64,000 bases of DNA from Methylovulum psychrotolerans (GTDB taxonomy: Bacteria; Pseudomonadota; Gammaproteobacteria; Methylococcales; Methylomonadaceae): the NCBI RefSeq assembly GCF_002923755.1, contig NZ_PGFZ01000001.1, positions 267,595 to 331,594 of the forward strand, written 5' to 3'. The notes below the pieces were generated by a model. That model was given only the letters and a program-made list of their open reading frames with translations. It ran no database searches and was not told the origin of the DNA. The position numbers and the translations under genes were made by a program. Positions 24,467 through 32,885 of the stretch are shown here, one piece after another. Every line of letters starts with the position of its first letter. Position 1 is the first letter of the stretch.

Positions 24467-24688
24467 CTACGGTTTTTCACTATCATTTTCCGGTGTCTCC
24501 CGGTCGCCTTCGTGGTCGATAAGGTCTTCATCGCGCCCCGTATTAGCAGGCGTTTTCTCGTTAGCGCTTATTTTTGTCAAAAACACCAGAATTGACACAA
24601 TGGCTATGACCATCGTGGCTTCCATCACTAATCTCATCATTGCCGCCACCACTTTTACTAAATTAATTGGGTCACCGGAGTACCACAA
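24467..24688 (-). CDS. Possible small membrane protein
   Basis: This 73-codon frame opens at a TTG (24688) or at ATG codons about 16 residues in. It encodes one hydrophobic helix (LVMEATMVIAIVSILVFLTKI) and a very acidic tail (RDEDLIDHEGDRETPENDSEKP). The hydrophobic-then-acidic layout looks protein-like, but there is no clear ribosome binding site and the plus strand holds an overlapping frame. The rest of 24240-24888 shows nothing I can name. Confidence 0.3.
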   Translation of the reverse strand: MWYSGDPINLVKVVAAMMRLVMEATMVIAIVSILVFLTKISANEKTPANTGRDEDLIDHEGDRETPENDSEKP

Positions 24689-24888
24689 ACCACTTTCGGG
24701 CCGATAGTAGTTTATAACTTTTAGCCCTTATTGCTAAGGCTGTCAATCATTTTATAAAGGTTAAGAAGGGCGGCGATAGTTTTCGGCTGGGTCAGATAAG
24801 CGTGGAGTTTATGATAGTGCGGGGTTTGTTAGTATAAAGGGTACCCGGACCATTAGGCCTTATGGTGCGCGTTTTGGGCGGGTATCGC

Positions 24889-25308
24889 TCACGCCAAGCT
24901 TTTTTTGATAAACGGGAGGATTAGGTATAACGCGTCCGCTTCTTCTTCAATGCTAAGCTGGATATCTTGGCTAAGCTCCCTTTCGCTGGTGTCTCCCTTT
25001 GGGTTGAAGGTAAATCGGCCCAATTTTATTTTTTCAAGGTGCGGGTATTTTTTTTCTTGATAGCATTCCACGGCACCCATCAGCTTTTTATCGCTGTCAA
25101 GAAAGCTGGTTAGGGTAAAAAAAAGCGTATGTCCGGCGATTTTGATGCTAAATTCGCCATAACTGGGGTTCGGTTGGCCTACGCAGATAGCGCCTAAGGC
25201 TTCGCTTTGTGAGGTGGCGTTTTTGCTGAACGCATCAAATTGGCGGAGCAATGCGGCATAATCTTCTATTATGGTGGTAATGCTGCCGCTGGCATCAGAA
25301 TTGGACAT
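24889..25308 (-). CDS. Hypothetical protein
   Basis: ATG at 25308 has a strong AAGGAGAG site 5 bp upstream and gives a 139-aa soluble protein, beginning MSNSDASGSITTIIEDY. A longer frame to 25383 lacks such a site. The sequence is mixed alpha/beta with no membrane segment or recognised motif. It is isolated between two long non-coding intervals. Confidence 0.6.
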   Translation of the reverse strand: MSNSDASGSITTIIEDYAALLRQFDAFSKNATSQSEALGAICVGQPNPSYGEFSIKIAGHTLFFTLTSFLDSDKKLMGAVECYQEKKYPHLEKIKLGRFTFNPKGDTSERELSQDIQLSIEEEADALYLILPFIKKSLA

Positions 25309-25889
25309 AATCTCTCCTTGGCTGTTCGCTATTGATAAGGGGTAAAGGACATATTTTGCAAATATAAACATAATGAATGCCAATTCGGTTTTGTTGTTTT
25401 CATTTCAAGGGCTGTCCGGCCTACAGGCTGGGCTACCGCGAGACATGGTAATTTAAAATGAACCGTTACCCATTATACCCCGTTCATATTGAAATCAGTA
25501 GTTTCAATAGCGCATCAATAGGCAGTGAAGGCGAGGATTAACTGATGCTGTCCTTTAAATTACATCGCTTTAAGAATTGCTTAAAACTACAGATTTCAAA
25601 ATAGGCAAGATTTAGTTAAGCAGGCTAGTTTTTTAAAATTAAGCCCGAAAATTCAGGGCATCGTTTTTTGCGGGCATAAAATGGCAATAGACGATAAGTT
25701 GGTATGCTTTTCCCCCTACTTGGTGGGTAGTTCCCGAAAGGCTTTCCCCAAGCTTAAAGCGTTTGCTATCTAGGGATAGGCGGTGCTAGCCGTAACGAAT
25801 GCAATCCTCAATACAAAAGACGGTATTGATAAATATAGCAATGCGGCTACTTTTTTCCGAGTTATCCGGGCATTTTAATTAAAAAATTA
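25309..25889. other. Non-coding interval upstream of marR
   Basis: An AT-rich stretch without a convincing gene, RNA or repeat. The only supported element is the palindrome at its right end (25890-25903). Confidence 0.4.
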
Positions 25890-25903
25890 TGTTTGCGCAA
25901 ACA
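25890..25903. promoter_or_regulatory. Palindromic operator candidate upstream of marR
   Basis: TGTTTGCGCAAACA is a perfect 14-bp palindrome 143 bp before the marR start. A closely related palindrome (26732-26747) lies on the other side of the gene, which suggests an autoregulatory MarR operator. Confidence 0.5.
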
Positions 25904-26045
25904 ATGTTTGGATGGTATAAATAATACCAATAGCTCTATTTTTTAAGCTATCTGTTATAGGTCGCCCCTGTTTTTGGCTGTTTCCGGTTACGAAAAATAT
26001 CTTGTAATCGATTGGTAAATAATAAAGCTTTGGATATGGCTAACA

Positions 26046-26597
26046 ATGAAATGTGATACCGGGGCAGAGGCGGCCCCAACAACCGCCCCGTTGCCAGATG
26101 ACCCCAAACAATGGTCTTATGAGGTGCTTAAGCAGTTCCGGTTGATTTTTAAGGCTACCCAGCAACATTCGTTGTGGGTGGAAACGCAATGCGGGGTGAG
26201 TAGCGCCCAGCTCTGGATGCTGTGGGAGTTGTCCAAACAACCGGGCCTGCGGGTGACGGAATTGGCTAAGGTTTTGTCCATACACCATTCTACCGCCAGT
26301 AATTTGTTGGATAAATTGGCTAAGAAAAAACTCATCCAGAAGGAGCGCGCCAGTGCCGACCAGCGGGTCGTTACGGTAACACTGACCGCTGCGGGTGAGG
26401 CGTTAATGGCCAAGGCACCTGCGCCGCCGCAGGGCATATTGCAGCACGCAATATTTGCATTGCCGGAAAATGCCCTTAAGGCCCTTAATGAGCATCTTGA
26501 TATGTTGGTGAAAGAAATGGCGATAAAAGATGATGAAGCGACGATGCAGCCGATCAATCCTTCGCCAAAAAAGCGGGCTATGAAAAAAAACGGCTAA
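26046..26597 (+). CDS. MarR family transcriptional regulator
   Basis: The 183-aa protein has a MarR winged-helix core: VSSAQLWMLWELSKQPGLRVTELAKVLSIHHSTASNLLDKLAKKKLIQKE (about 52-101) and the wing RASADQRVVTVTLTAAGEAL. MarR proteins bind palindromes as dimers and usually release DNA on binding a small ligand. N- and C-terminal extensions are longer than in a minimal MarR; the C-terminus is Lys-rich. Palindromes of the same TGTTT-N4-AAACA form flank the gene. The target could be the CLC channel gene downstream. Confidence 0.88.
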   Translation: MKCDTGAEAAPTTAPLPDDPKQWSYEVLKQFRLIFKATQQHSLWVETQCGVSSAQLWMLWELSKQPGLRVTELAKVLSIHHSTASNLLDKLAKKKLIQKERASADQRVVTVTLTAAGEALMAKAPAPPQGILQHAIFALPENALKALNEHLDMLVKEMAIKDDEATMQPINPSPKKRAMKKNG

Positions 26598-26731
26598 GTG
26601 TCGGCGGCGTTTTTAAGTGGCCTGACCGATGCGTAATCACGACCCTTATAGCCGTTGGTTTTTATTGTCATTAAGCGATTATTTTTAAATGGTTCTATGC
26701 GTTTTGCTAAGCCGCTGTTTAGGGTTTATTT

Positions 26732-26747
26732 ATGTTTGTATAAACAT
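26732..26747. promoter_or_regulatory. Second MarR-type palindrome, upstream of the CLC gene
   Basis: ATGTTTGTATAAACAT has arms TGTTT and AAACA around a 4-bp centre, the same architecture as the palindrome before marR. It lies 287 bp before the CLC frame and 135 bp after marR. Confidence 0.45.
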
Positions 26748-26865
26748 TTTTTAATGTGAACGCTATATTGCTGTTGGGGGATGTGCGGTTGCCAAGTAGT
26801 GTTGGATAGTCAAGTGGCGTTTGGGTAGGGTCGGCTTTCTGGCGCACACCTGCCGCTGTGCTGTC

Positions 26866-26961
26866 TATCTTGGCCGCGTCCCTTTGCGCTTATGCCGACA
26901 AAATCTGCGGTGTTCGGTAAGGGGATAAAGCACGTTACTGCGAACGTCAGTGAGGTATTTG
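26866..26961. repeat. Degenerate copy of the dispersed repeat
   Basis: The stretch from the TTGGCCGCG region to the ACGTTACTGCGAACGTCAGT region (about 26930-26952) repeats the right part of the elements at 1-183 and 30153-30350 with substitutions and a one-base loss in the terminal motif. Confidence 0.5.
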
Positions 26962-27018
26962 GCTTAGGCCTGTCGGTTTCGGGGGTAGGAATGGCCAGGT
27001 ACAGATTATGAGGAGGAA

Positions 27019-28289
27019 GTGATTACTAATCAGATAATTAATGGGGAAGATACCCTATCATTGGGGGCAAAGCGGCGGCAGTGCCTAATTTTGCCGGCTT
27101 TCGTGTTGGGGGTGTTGGCGGGGCTGGTTTCGGTCGGATTCCAGCTTGCCTTGGCTTATGGGGAAGCTATCCGTAACCAAGCCATTGGTTTGGCGCATCA
27201 CTATCCTGACATCGGCTTATGGTTGCCGCGTTGGCTAGCCTAGCCCTATCAGCCGGATTGGTGTTCCGGTTTGCCCCTGAGGCGGCGAGTAGCGGTGTCC
27301 CGCATGTAAAAATGGTCATGCAAGGCCATCGGACTTTCCGTTGGTTGCGGGTGCTGGCCATTAAATTCGCCAGTACCTTGATCGGGGCGAGCGCAGGTTT
27401 TATGGTGGGGCGTGGCGGGCCGTCGGTACATATCGGGGCGGCGCTGGGGCAAGGTGTCAGTGATTTATGGCCGGACGCTACCGTTAAAAACCAAGCGGTT
27501 TTGGTGGCGGCGGGCGGCGGGGCGGGTTTGGCCGCCACGTTTAATGTCCCATTGGCAGGGTTGGCGTTTGCGTTTGAGGACTTAGGGTTGCGCGGTATAC
27601 CATCCGGCTTATTTGCCGCCGCCATTGCCTGTTTTAGCGCCGATATGGTTTATCGCTGGGGGCTTGGGCAGGGGCCAGGTTTTCATATTACCCTTAGTCA
27701 AGCCCCACCTTTAAATGTGCTGGCGGCTTTTGTGCCGGTGGGCTTGGTCGCAGGGCTATTGGGCGGGCTGTTTAATAAGGCGTTACTGGCTGGGCAAATG
27801 CTGATCAAGTTACCTGTCGGTTTGCGTTGGCTATGGTGGTGGGGGTTGGCTATGTTGGTCGCCGCTGTGGCTTGGTGGCTACCCGAATTATTAGGCGGCG
27901 GGCAAAATTTTATCGACAGTCTGCTGACGGGTAGGGCGTTGGCATTCAATACGCTCGCCTTATTTTTTGTAGTCCGCTTTGTTGTGACGGTCGGCAGTTC
28001 GTGTTCGGGGGTGGCGGTCGGCGGTATTGTCCAACTGCTGGTGCCTGGGTTGGGCGTTGTTCCGGCAGCGTTTGCCGCTGCCGGGATGGCGGCTTTTTTT
28101 ACCGGGGCGATAAAAGTGCCGTTAACGGCTATGGTGCTGGTCATGGAAATGACGGGCAGCTATACGCTGGTGTTGCCGTTATTTGTGGCCTGTTTTGCGG
28201 CGTACAGTATTGCCGATGTGCTGGGGATTGAGCCAATTTATGAGGCGTTGATGCGGCGGGCGTTAAAGCAGGAGACCCCGAAGCAATGA
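27019..28289 (+). pseudogene. CLC-family chloride channel gene, interrupted by a frameshift
   Basis: Two overlapping frames together make one CLC protein. The first (27019-27243, GTG start just after AGGAGG) covers helices A-B, QCLILPAFVLGVLAGLVSVG. The second (27219-28289) continues directly with ALASLALSAGLVFRFAPEA and carries the rest. A one-base shift near 27219-27240 is enough to join them. CLC landmarks are SSGVPHV, GRGGPSVHIGAALGQ, and NVPLAGLAFAFEDL. The gating/proton glutamate of GREGP is glycine here. A sequencing error, a true pseudogene, or internal initiation at ATG 27219 are all possible. Confidence 0.75.
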
Positions 28290-28393
28290 CTCGGCTAATC
28301 GGCTTTAACCTAAACGTCCTAGGGATAGAACTAAATCTATAAAAATCAATCTGTAATAACAGCCATCTATTATAAACAACTCTGGAGCCACCT

Positions 28394-29563
28394 ATGGAAA
28401 GTTATCCCGCCGAATTGCTCTTGATTGCCTTTGTGGCGGTGCTGGCACCGCTGCTCAGCGAATTGCCGCGCAATATCCGCGTACCTGTCATTGTTTTTGA
28501 AGTGGTCTTGGGCATATTGATCGGCCCGCATGTTTTTGATTTGGCAGACCCGGATGGCATGGTCGGTACGTTGGGGGAACTGGGACTGACTTTTTTGCTG
28601 TTTATGGTCGGGCTTGAAATTGACTTCGATAAGATTCGTGGTCGGCCCTTGTCGTTAGCGGTCGGCGGTTGGCTGTTATCGCTATCGGTGGCTTTGGTTT
28701 GTATGGTCTTTTTCAGCAGTATCGGTTTACTCCAGACCCCGCCCTTTCTGGCCGCCGTCGCGTTATCGACGACCGCTTTAGGGGTGCTGGCCCCTATCCT
28801 CCGTGACCGGGGCGAATTGCATAGCGAATTCGGCACTTATATGGTTGCCGCCGCCGCTGTGGGCGAGTTCGGGCCTTTGGTGGTCATTTCGATGCTGTTG
28901 ATCCCCACCCACAGTACGGCTGTGCATACGCTGTTCATGGTGTCGTTTGTCATTATTGCCTTCGGTGCGGCACATATCGCCCTCAAGGCCCGTTCGTCAC
29001 GCGTGCTGGAACTGCTCAAGCGGACGATGCAGAGCAGCGGCCAGCTTCCGGTCAGGATTTGCCTATTGCTGCAAATTTTGTTTGTCGCCTTGGCCGCAAA
29101 ATTTGGCCTCAATATCGTCATAGGGGCTTTTACGGCGGGGATTATTGTCGGCATGGCGATAAAAGGGGCGGGCGGCGACGTGTTGCGGCAGAAGTTGGAT
29201 GCGATCGGTTATGGTTTTCTGATACCGATTTTTTTTATTGTCGCCGGTATGAAGTTTGAAGTCAGCGCCTTATGGTCAGCCCCGCTTGCCCCACTGCAAG
29301 TGGCGTTGTTGTTAGTTTTGTTGGTTGTTGTCCGGGGTGTGCCGGTGTTGTTGTATAAGAAAGAGCTGAAGACAGAGGAAAAAGTGCCTTTCGCTTTATA
29401 CTCGGCGACCGGGTTGCCGCTGATTGTCATCATCAGTGAAATCGGCGTGTCTTCGGGGGTGATGCCGCCGGATAGGGCCGCTATTTTGGTGAGTGCCGGC
29501 ATGTTGTCGGTGTTATTGTTGCCGATGTTAGCTGTGCGTTGGCGGGCTAAAACCGTCGGCTAG
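28394..29563 (+). CDS. Cation:proton antiporter (CPA2/Kef-type membrane domain)
   Basis: The 389-aa protein has about twelve hydrophobic segments and the CPA2 signature VIVFEVVLGILIGP then LGELGLTFLLFMVGLEIDF. It lacks the C-terminal TrkA-N/RCK nucleotide-binding domain of KefB/KefC, so it is a membrane-only antiporter. It likely exchanges Na+ or K+ for protons, but the ion cannot be told. A GGAGCC site precedes the ATG. Confidence 0.88.
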   Translation: MESYPAELLLIAFVAVLAPLLSELPRNIRVPVIVFEVVLGILIGPHVFDLADPDGMVGTLGELGLTFLLFMVGLEIDFDKIRGRPLSLAVGGWLLSLSVALVCMVFFSSIGLLQTPPFLAAVALSTTALGVLAPILRDRGELHSEFGTYMVAAAAVGEFGPLVVISMLLIPTHSTAVHTLFMVSFVIIAFGAAHIALKARSSRVLELLKRTMQSSGQLPVRICLLLQILFVALAAKFGLNIVIGAFTAGIIVGMAIKGAGGDVLRQKLDAIGYGFLIPIFFIVAGMKFEVSALWSAPLAPLQVALLLVLLVVVRGVPVLLYKKELKTEEKVPFALYSATGLPLIVIISEIGVSSGVMPPDRAAILVSAGMLSVLLLPMLAVRWRAKTVG

Positions 29564-29600
29564 GGGTATGGGGCGGCAACTTTCCATACCCCCGTTACCG

Positions 29601-29918
29601 TTAGTGTTGGCTGCCTGCCCCACCCATGTACTTGTCGAAATTGGCGGTATAATCGTCGATATGGTGTTCGAGCATCAGGCGGTACTGTTCGACAAAATAG
29701 GCGATGGCTTGGTCGCGGTGCCCCGCCATCAGTTCGCTGGATTGGGCATCACAGGCGTTGACCCAAGCCGTAAAACGTGCCGAAGCGAACATTACCGATG
29801 CGCAGACTTTGCCACGTTCGCTGTCTTTAAGCTGTTCATTCGCTAACTGGATGATGGCATCGGCACGGCGGTAAAACTGTTCGTCAATTTGCTCTGCTTG
29901 CTCTTCTTGTTCTGACAT
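29601..29918 (-). CDS. DUF3144 domain-containing protein
   Basis: This 105-aa acidic soluble protein matches DUF3144: DEQFYRRADAIIQLANEQ, KVCASVMFASARFTAWV, and YFVEQYRLMLEHHIDDY. Function is unknown. It is convergent with the antiporter gene and ends 38 bp from it. Confidence 0.8.
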   Translation of the reverse strand: MSEQEEQAEQIDEQFYRRADAIIQLANEQLKDSERGKVCASVMFASARFTAWVNACDAQSSELMAGHRDQAIAYFVEQYRLMLEHHIDDYTANFDKYMGGAGSQH

Positions 29919-29969
29919 GAGGTGTCGCCTTAGGTTAAGAAATAAGCGGCTATTGTAACAATTATTTAA

Positions 29970-30350
29970 TTGATGTTAAGCAGACATATTCTGCAATTTA
30001 AAAAAACAATAATGAGTCGCTACCGCGACGATTTTTTTAATCGGGTTCTCGCACCCGAAGGCGAGATACTTTCTTTTGCTCCGTCTCGGCAATTGCTCCT
30101 GCATTGCTCTACCTCCTGCATCCATGCAGTCGAAAAGAAAGTATCCAAAGAAAAGGCGGCCCGATTGCCGCTTGATCCTGCGCTTCTCGGTTTTGTCGGG
30201 GGTCGGCAAAGTGGGCTCCTGCCCACTTGCCGACGCGCGGCATCCCTGCCGCGCCCCTTTATGCCCTATGGGTATTCGGGCTGATCCCGACAAAACCTGC
30301 GATGCTCGGCGCGGCAAACGGGAGTAAAGTGCGTTACTGCGTAACGTCAG
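29970..30350. repeat. Dispersed repeat, full-length copy; MITE-like
   Basis: The right part (30153-30350) repeats 1-183. The left edge TTGATGTTAAGCAG (29970-29983) and right edge CTGCGTAACGTCAG (30337-30350) form an imperfect 14-bp inverted pair, so the whole 381 bp may be one non-autonomous element. It contains the motif block GAAAGTATCCAAAGAAAAGG typical of widespread intergenic repeats, but no transposase. Its right edge touches the stop codon of the damX-like gene. Confidence 0.6.
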
Positions 30351-31139
30351 TTAAGGTGTTGTCTGGTTAGGTTCCGTAGGATGGCTGAAGGTAAGGCGGT
30401 TGGTTTGGCTCAGCCATTGCACCCCCAAGGTGATAGCGACCAGCAACAGCACCGCTGCAATGAGCAAGATTAAGGTCTTATCCTGTTGGGGACGGCGGTT
30501 AACGCTGGGCAGGGCAGCGATGATATTGCCCGGAATGCCGTGGGTATTGCGGTACATGCTGGCAGTAACCGTATCATTGAGATGCTGCGGGGCTACACGA
30601 CGGTCCGGGCGGGCTGCCAAATACTGGAGAAATTCGCCGCATTGTTTTTCTGACAAGGGCGGGATTTCGATCACCGAGCATTCGCTGATTAAACTATCAG
30701 AGCTGTTTTTTAGATACAGTTCGTCCGGTGTCAGGGCAAAAATCACCCGTAATTGGCGATGGTCGGCAAACTCCCGCAGAATGGCGGCGATAAAGCCGGG
30801 TGTCAGGCTGCCCGCATTGTCCATAACCAAGAGGGTAGGTGCGGTGCTGGCGGAGGCTGCTAATGCCGCGTTCAGGCTTGCCATATCCTGCTCAGGGCTT
30901 GCCGTCAGGACACAGTAATTCCAAGCGGCAAGCCGCTGCTGCAAGGCCTTGAGCAAGGTGGTCTTGCCAATGCCTTTAGGCCCGCAAATGACGATAGACG
31001 AGCTAAGATGGGTCAGCAAGTGGATTAACAAATCCAATTTTGCCGACCGTTCTGAGGTCAGTAAGAAATAATCATCTGGATAAGCCGCTTCGTTTTTTGC
31101 TGACAGTGCCAGACCGCCCAGGTTATCACTATCTGCCAT
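30351..31139 (-). CDS. DamX-like AAA ATPase without SPOR domain
   Basis: The position after aroB fits damX, an inner-membrane cell-division protein. The 262-aa product has Walker [16 protein letters not shown] (near 52), Walker [12 protein letters not shown], and one membrane helix near 228-243 ([20 protein letters not shown]). DamX proteins normally continue with a periplasmic linker and a SPOR domain that binds denuded peptidoglycan; here only about 20 residues follow. The TAA stop lies directly against the dispersed repeat (29970-30350), so the tail may have been cut off by that insertion. Overlaps aroB by 11 bp. Confidence 0.75.
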   Translation of the reverse strand: MADSDNLGGLALSAKNEAAYPDDYFLLTSERSAKLDLLIHLLTHLSSSIVICGPKGIGKTTLLKALQQRLAAWNYCVLTASPEQDMASLNAALAASASTAPTLLVMDNAGSLTPGFIAAILREFADHRQLRVIFALTPDELYLKNSSDSLISECSVIEIPPLSEKQCGEFLQYLAARPDRRVAPQHLNDTVTASMYRNTHGIPGNIIAALPSVNRRPQQDKTLILLIAAVLLLVAITLGVQWLSQTNRLTFSHPTEPNQTTP

Positions 31140-32208
31140 AGTGGTTTAAGGTCTCTTCGAGCAAGGCTTGGTCAACATAGTCGGGTAAGGTGGCGGCACC
31201 AATCCGCTGTAACAAGATCAGGCGGATTTTGCCGTCGACATTTTTTTTGTCAACCGTCATCAATTCCACAAAACGTTCGCTGGCCAATTGTGCGGGTGGG
31301 GTCACAGGCAGGTTTGCGGCGGTAAACAGGGCGATAATCCGCGCCACATCGGCTTCGGACAACCAGCCTTTGCGTCTGGACAGGTCAGCTGCTTGGCAAG
31401 TGCCGATTGCCACAGCTTCGCCGTGCAGATAAGTGCCATACCCCATACCCGTTTCTATAGCATGGCCGAAGGTGTGGCCTAAGTTTAAGGTGGCACGCAC
31501 CCCGGTCTCGGTTTCATCTTCGGCAACAATGGCGGCTTTGTTAAGGCAAGATTGTTCAATGGCATAAGCCAAGGCCGTCTTATCCCTTGCCGCTAAGCGG
31601 CCAATATTGGCTTCCAACCACTCAAAGAAGGCCAGATCACGGATTAGACCGTATTTGATCACTTCGGCAAGGCCAGCGGACAGTTCTCGGTCATTTAGGG
31701 TATCCAACACGTCGGCATCGGCAATCACGCATTGTGGCTGATAAAACGCTCCGATCATGTTTTTACCCAGCGGATGGTTAACCCCGGTTTTGCCACCGAC
31801 CGAAGAGTCGACTTGCGCCAATAAGGTGGTCGGTATTTGCAAAAAAGCGATGCCGCGCTGGTAACAGGCGGCGGCAAATCCGCCCATGTCGCCAATCACT
31901 CCGCCACCTAAAGCGATTAAGGTGGCATTGCGGCTAAATTTTTCCGCCAATAGAACATCGAAAATCGTGTTGACTTGCTCTAAGGTTTTGTATTGCTCGC
32001 CATCGGGTAAAATGACTTGAGCCACCGTGTGCCCGGCTAAATTGTTGACCACCGTTGCCAAGTAGAGGGGAGCGACCGTGCTATTGGTGACCACCAGCAC
32101 TTGTTTGGAGCTAATGTGTTTTTGCAGCAGTTCCGGTTGCTGTAACAGGCCGGAGCCTATATAAATCGGGTAACTACGGTCACCTAATTCAACAAGTAAA
32201 TTTTTCAT
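31129..32208 (-). CDS. aroB: 3-dehydroquinate synthase
   Basis: AroB converts DAHP to 3-dehydroquinate, the second step of the shikimate pathway. The 359-aa protein has the NAD-binding [30 protein letters not shown], and the metal-binding histidines in [12 protein letters not shown] and LHGEAVAIG. It lies between aroK and the damX-like gene, the conserved gammaproteobacterial order. Confidence 0.97.
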   Translation of the reverse strand: MKNLLVELGDRSYPIYIGSGLLQQPELLQKHISSKQVLVVTNSTVAPLYLATVVNNLAGHTVAQVILPDGEQYKTLEQVNTIFDVLLAEKFSRNATLIALGGGVIGDMGGFAAACYQRGIAFLQIPTTLLAQVDSSVGGKTGVNHPLGKNMIGAFYQPQCVIADADVLDTLNDRELSAGLAEVIKYGLIRDLAFFEWLEANIGRLAARDKTALAYAIEQSCLNKAAIVAEDETETGVRATLNLGHTFGHAIETGMGYGTYLHGEAVAIGTCQAADLSRRKGWLSEADVARIIALFTAANLPVTPPAQLASERFVELMTVDKKNVDGKIRLILLQRIGAATLPDYVDQALLEETLNHYGR

Positions 32209-32213
32209 TGCGG

Positions 32214-32741
32214 TTAATGGTTGATGGCGCGGTAAGCGGTCAGGATATGCTCGACGACTTCTTTGCTCTGCATGATGCCCGTGTCGATTTTATAGTCGGC
32301 ACAGGCCAAGTATAACGGTTCGCGTTGGACAAATAAGGTCTCTATGCGTTCCCTCGGATTTTCGGTTTTGAGTAAAGGCCGTTGGGTGTCACGCCGGGTA
32401 CGCTCTAAAATACGTTCTATAGAGCATTGTAAATAGACAATAAAGCCATTTTTTATTAACAGGTTGCGGTTTTCTTCGCGGAGAATGACCCCGCCGCCCG
32501 TGGCCAGCACGATGCCTTGCATTTTGGTCAGTTCTTGAAGCATTTTTTGCTCCCTATCCCGAAAACCTTCTTCGCCCTCAAATTCAAAGATGGTGGGGAT
32601 GTCCACACCTGTCCTTTCTTCAATGGCTTTGTCGCTGTCATAAAAAGGCACTGCCAAGGCTTTGGCGAGTTGGCGGCCTATTGTCGTTTTTCCGGCACCC
32701 ATGAGGCCAACTAAATATATATTTTCTGATTTCGTCATCAA
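32214..32741 (-). CDS. aroK: Shikimate kinase
   Basis: AroK phosphorylates shikimate. The 175-aa protein shows P-loop [15 protein letters not shown] (12-26), the shikimate-binding FYDSDKAIE and FRDREQ, and ATGGGV. It is followed 5 bp later by aroB. The pilQ terminator separates it from the pil operon. Confidence 0.95.
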   Translation of the reverse strand: MMTKSENIYLVGLMGAGKTTIGRQLAKALAVPFYDSDKAIEERTGVDIPTIFEFEGEEGFRDREQKMLQELTKMQGIVLATGGGVILREENRNLLIKNGFIVYLQCSIERILERTRRDTQRPLLKTENPRERIETLFVQREPLYLACADYKIDTGIMQSKEVVEHILTAYRAINH

Positions 32742-32841
32742 AATACCTTGCTGGTCTGATTTCCCAGAGTTTGGGAATGGTTAAAAAGAGCTTGTTGCAG
32801 CGGATTTCGGACAGATTGTCTGTCCTAGCCGCTATTATAAT

Positions 32842-32868
32842 AAAAAGGGGGCATTATGCCCCCTTTTT
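32842..32868 (-). terminator. Terminator between pilQ and aroK
   Basis: A perfect hairpin AAAAAGGGGGCA (32842-32853) / TGCCCCCTTTTT (32857-32868) works in either direction. On the minus strand it follows the pilQ stop by 18 bp and ends the pilMNOPQ operon. Confidence 0.88.
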
Positions 32869-32885
32869 ACGGTAACTAGAAGGCC

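Noticed and set aside
24414-24707. 97-codon plus-strand frame
   Set aside because: Serine/arginine-rich composition typical of an antisense shadow and no ribosome binding site; the minus-strand alternative is slightly better.
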